In this document: positions 5,666-6,407 of the stretch, piece after piece
Numbering within the stretch: position 1 is the stretch's first letter
How the letters are laid out: every line of letters begins with the position of its first letter
Source of the DNA: DASWTL01 sp036405495
GTDB taxonomy: Bacteria; Bacteroidota; Bacteroidia; Sphingobacteriales; Sphingobacteriaceae
Assembly: GCA_036405495.1 (NCBI GenBank)
Contig: DASWXL010000198.1
Location: forward strand, 1-6,407
DNA length: 6,407 nucleotides
Direction: 5' to 3'
Made by a program: the position numbers and the translations under genes
The notes under the pieces: model-generated
Seen by the model: only the letters and a program-made list of their open reading frames with translations
Told to the model about the DNA's origin: nothing
The model's database searches: none

Positions 5666-6301
5666 TCAGGCAGGTCCGGCAGATTCTGACGCAGGAAGTG
5701 ATTTCCTAAGCTCATCCAGATCCAGCATATTAGGATCATAAACGGTATGCTCAGACGAAAGAACTCTTTTTATGGTCTTTAAAATTATTTTCAGATCTAA
5801 TAGTAAAGAAAGGTTTTTGACATACGTTATATCCAGGGCAAGCTTATCATCCCAGCTTAAGGAGTTTCGGCCTGACACCTGTGCTAAGCCTGTTATGCCG
5901 GGCCTGACACTATGCCTGATGCGTTCGGCATTGGTGTAGTAAGGCAGGTAGTGCACTCTCAAAGGTCGCGGACCGATCAGGCTCATGTCGCCTTTCAGCA
6001 CGTTGATGAGCTGCGGGATCTCGTCCAGAGAAGTTCTTCGCATAAACTCACCGATCTTTGTCGTCCGGCGGGCTTCAGGCAATAAGTTTCCGTGAGCATC
6101 TTTTTCATCCGTCATTGTTTTAAACTTGATAATGCTAAAGATCTCCTCATTTCTACCCGGTCTCCGTTGAAAAAAAAATGGCTTACCCTGATTAACTGAA
6201 GACAATAACACCAGAATAATAATAAATACCGGCGATAATATCACTAGCGCAAAAAATGCAACCAACAAATCTGTTAACCGCTTAAAAATCACCTTGTACA
6301 T
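5666..6301 (-). CDS. Sugar-1-phosphate transferase to undecaprenyl phosphate (PglC/WcaJ class, bacterial sugar transferase)
   Basis: These membrane enzymes move a sugar-1-phosphate from a UDP-sugar to undecaprenyl phosphate, the first step in building exopolysaccharide, O-antigen or capsule repeat units. The 211-residue product is the minimal, PglC-like form without the extra N-terminal membrane domain of WbaP. It opens with MYKVIFKRLTDLL, then one hydrophobic re-entrant helix (about 10-35) with the kinking Ser23-Pro24. PFFFQRRPGRNEEIFSIIKFKTM (41-63) follows, then the catalytic dyad Asp93-Glu94 in RRTSLDEIPQLINVLKGDMSLIGPRP (88-113), and RPGITGLAQVSGRNSLSWDDKLALDITYV (133-161). A TAG lies directly before the ATG, fixing the start. 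The sugar used cannot be told from the sequence. It probably ends a polysaccharide cluster lying to the right of the window. Confidence 0.96.
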   Translation of the reverse strand: MYKVIFKRLTDLLVAFFALVILSPVFIIILVLLSSVNQGKPFFFQRRPGRNEEIFSIIKFKTMTDEKDAHGNLLPEARRTTKIGEFMRRTSLDEIPQLINVLKGDMSLIGPRPLRVHYLPYYTNAERIRHSVRPGITGLAQVSGRNSLSWDDKLALDITYVKNLSLLLDLKIILKTIKRVLSSEHTVYDPNMLDLDELRKSLPASESAGPA

Positions 6302-6339
6302 CTATTGCAATACCGTTGACCCTGATTTATGTTTTCAAC

Positions 6340-6407
6340 TTAATGGAGATACGATATCAAAACCGATTCGGTTGCCTCACGAATATTTTGTATGGTATGA
6401 TGTGAAA
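6340..6407 (-). CDS. Possible C-terminal end of an upstream gene (partial)
   Basis: Upstream of the sugar transferase one minus-strand frame stays open from the window edge to a TAA at 6342-6340, encoding 21 visible residues ending IREATESVLISYLH. This looks like a final amphipathic helix, and it would leave a 38-base gap to the sugar transferase start, normal for a polysaccharide operon. A second frame stays open to a TGA at 6357-6359 (ending YKIFVRQPNRF). I cannot identify a family or decide between the frames from so few residues. Confidence 0.3.
   Translation of the reverse strand, partial: SHHTIQNIREATESVLISYLH

Noticed and set aside
1..6407. Mobile element, CRISPR array, tRNA or defence system
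   Set aside because: No transposase, integrase, repeat array, tRNA-like cloverleaf or defence domain was seen on either strand; nearly all the sequence is explained by conserved housekeeping genes.

Overview
The window looks like chromosomal DNA of a Bacteroidota bacterium, probably of the Chitinophagaceae or Sphingobacteriales type. The signs are moderate GC, AT-rich leaders that mostly lack a Shine-Dalgarno sequence, candidate promoters resembling the Bacteroidota TTG/TAnnTTTG pattern, and protein versions typical of that phylum (short HPF, YceH, a small sugar transferase, a secreted DUF6370-like protein). This assignment is inference from style; no rRNA is present.

Left block, minus strand (1-2946): a lysine-rich protein of unknown function (2434-2946), then polyphosphate kinase ppk (253-2307), then the first 82 codons of an exopolyphosphatase of the Ppx/GppA family, which runs off the left edge. 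ppk and ppx lie 6 bases apart and ppx appears to start at TTG, so this is a classical polyphosphate synthesis/degradation pair that is probably translationally coupled.

Middle block, plus strand (3040-5445): a short divergent promoter region (2947-3039) is followed by yajQ, a GNAT acetyltransferase overlapping it by one base, yceH (DUF480), a short hibernation promoting factor, and a small secreted Cys/His-containing protein. It ends at a strong 14-bp hairpin terminator (5453-5484).

Right block, minus strand (5492-6407): a monotopic sugar-1-phosphate transferase of the PglC/WcaJ class (5666-6301), probably the last large gene of a polysaccharide cluster beyond the right edge. It is followed by a 37-residue predicted membrane protein (5492-5605) with the strongest ribosome binding site in the window and a possible two-stem leader. 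The two strands converge on the shared hairpin terminator.

Most of the window is ordinary housekeeping and stress physiology: polyphosphate turnover, ribosome hibernation and nucleotide-binding YajQ. I see no phage, CRISPR, transposon or exotic defence system. The items most worth a second look are the small membrane ORF and its structured leader, and the lysine-rich protein directly upstream of ppk.
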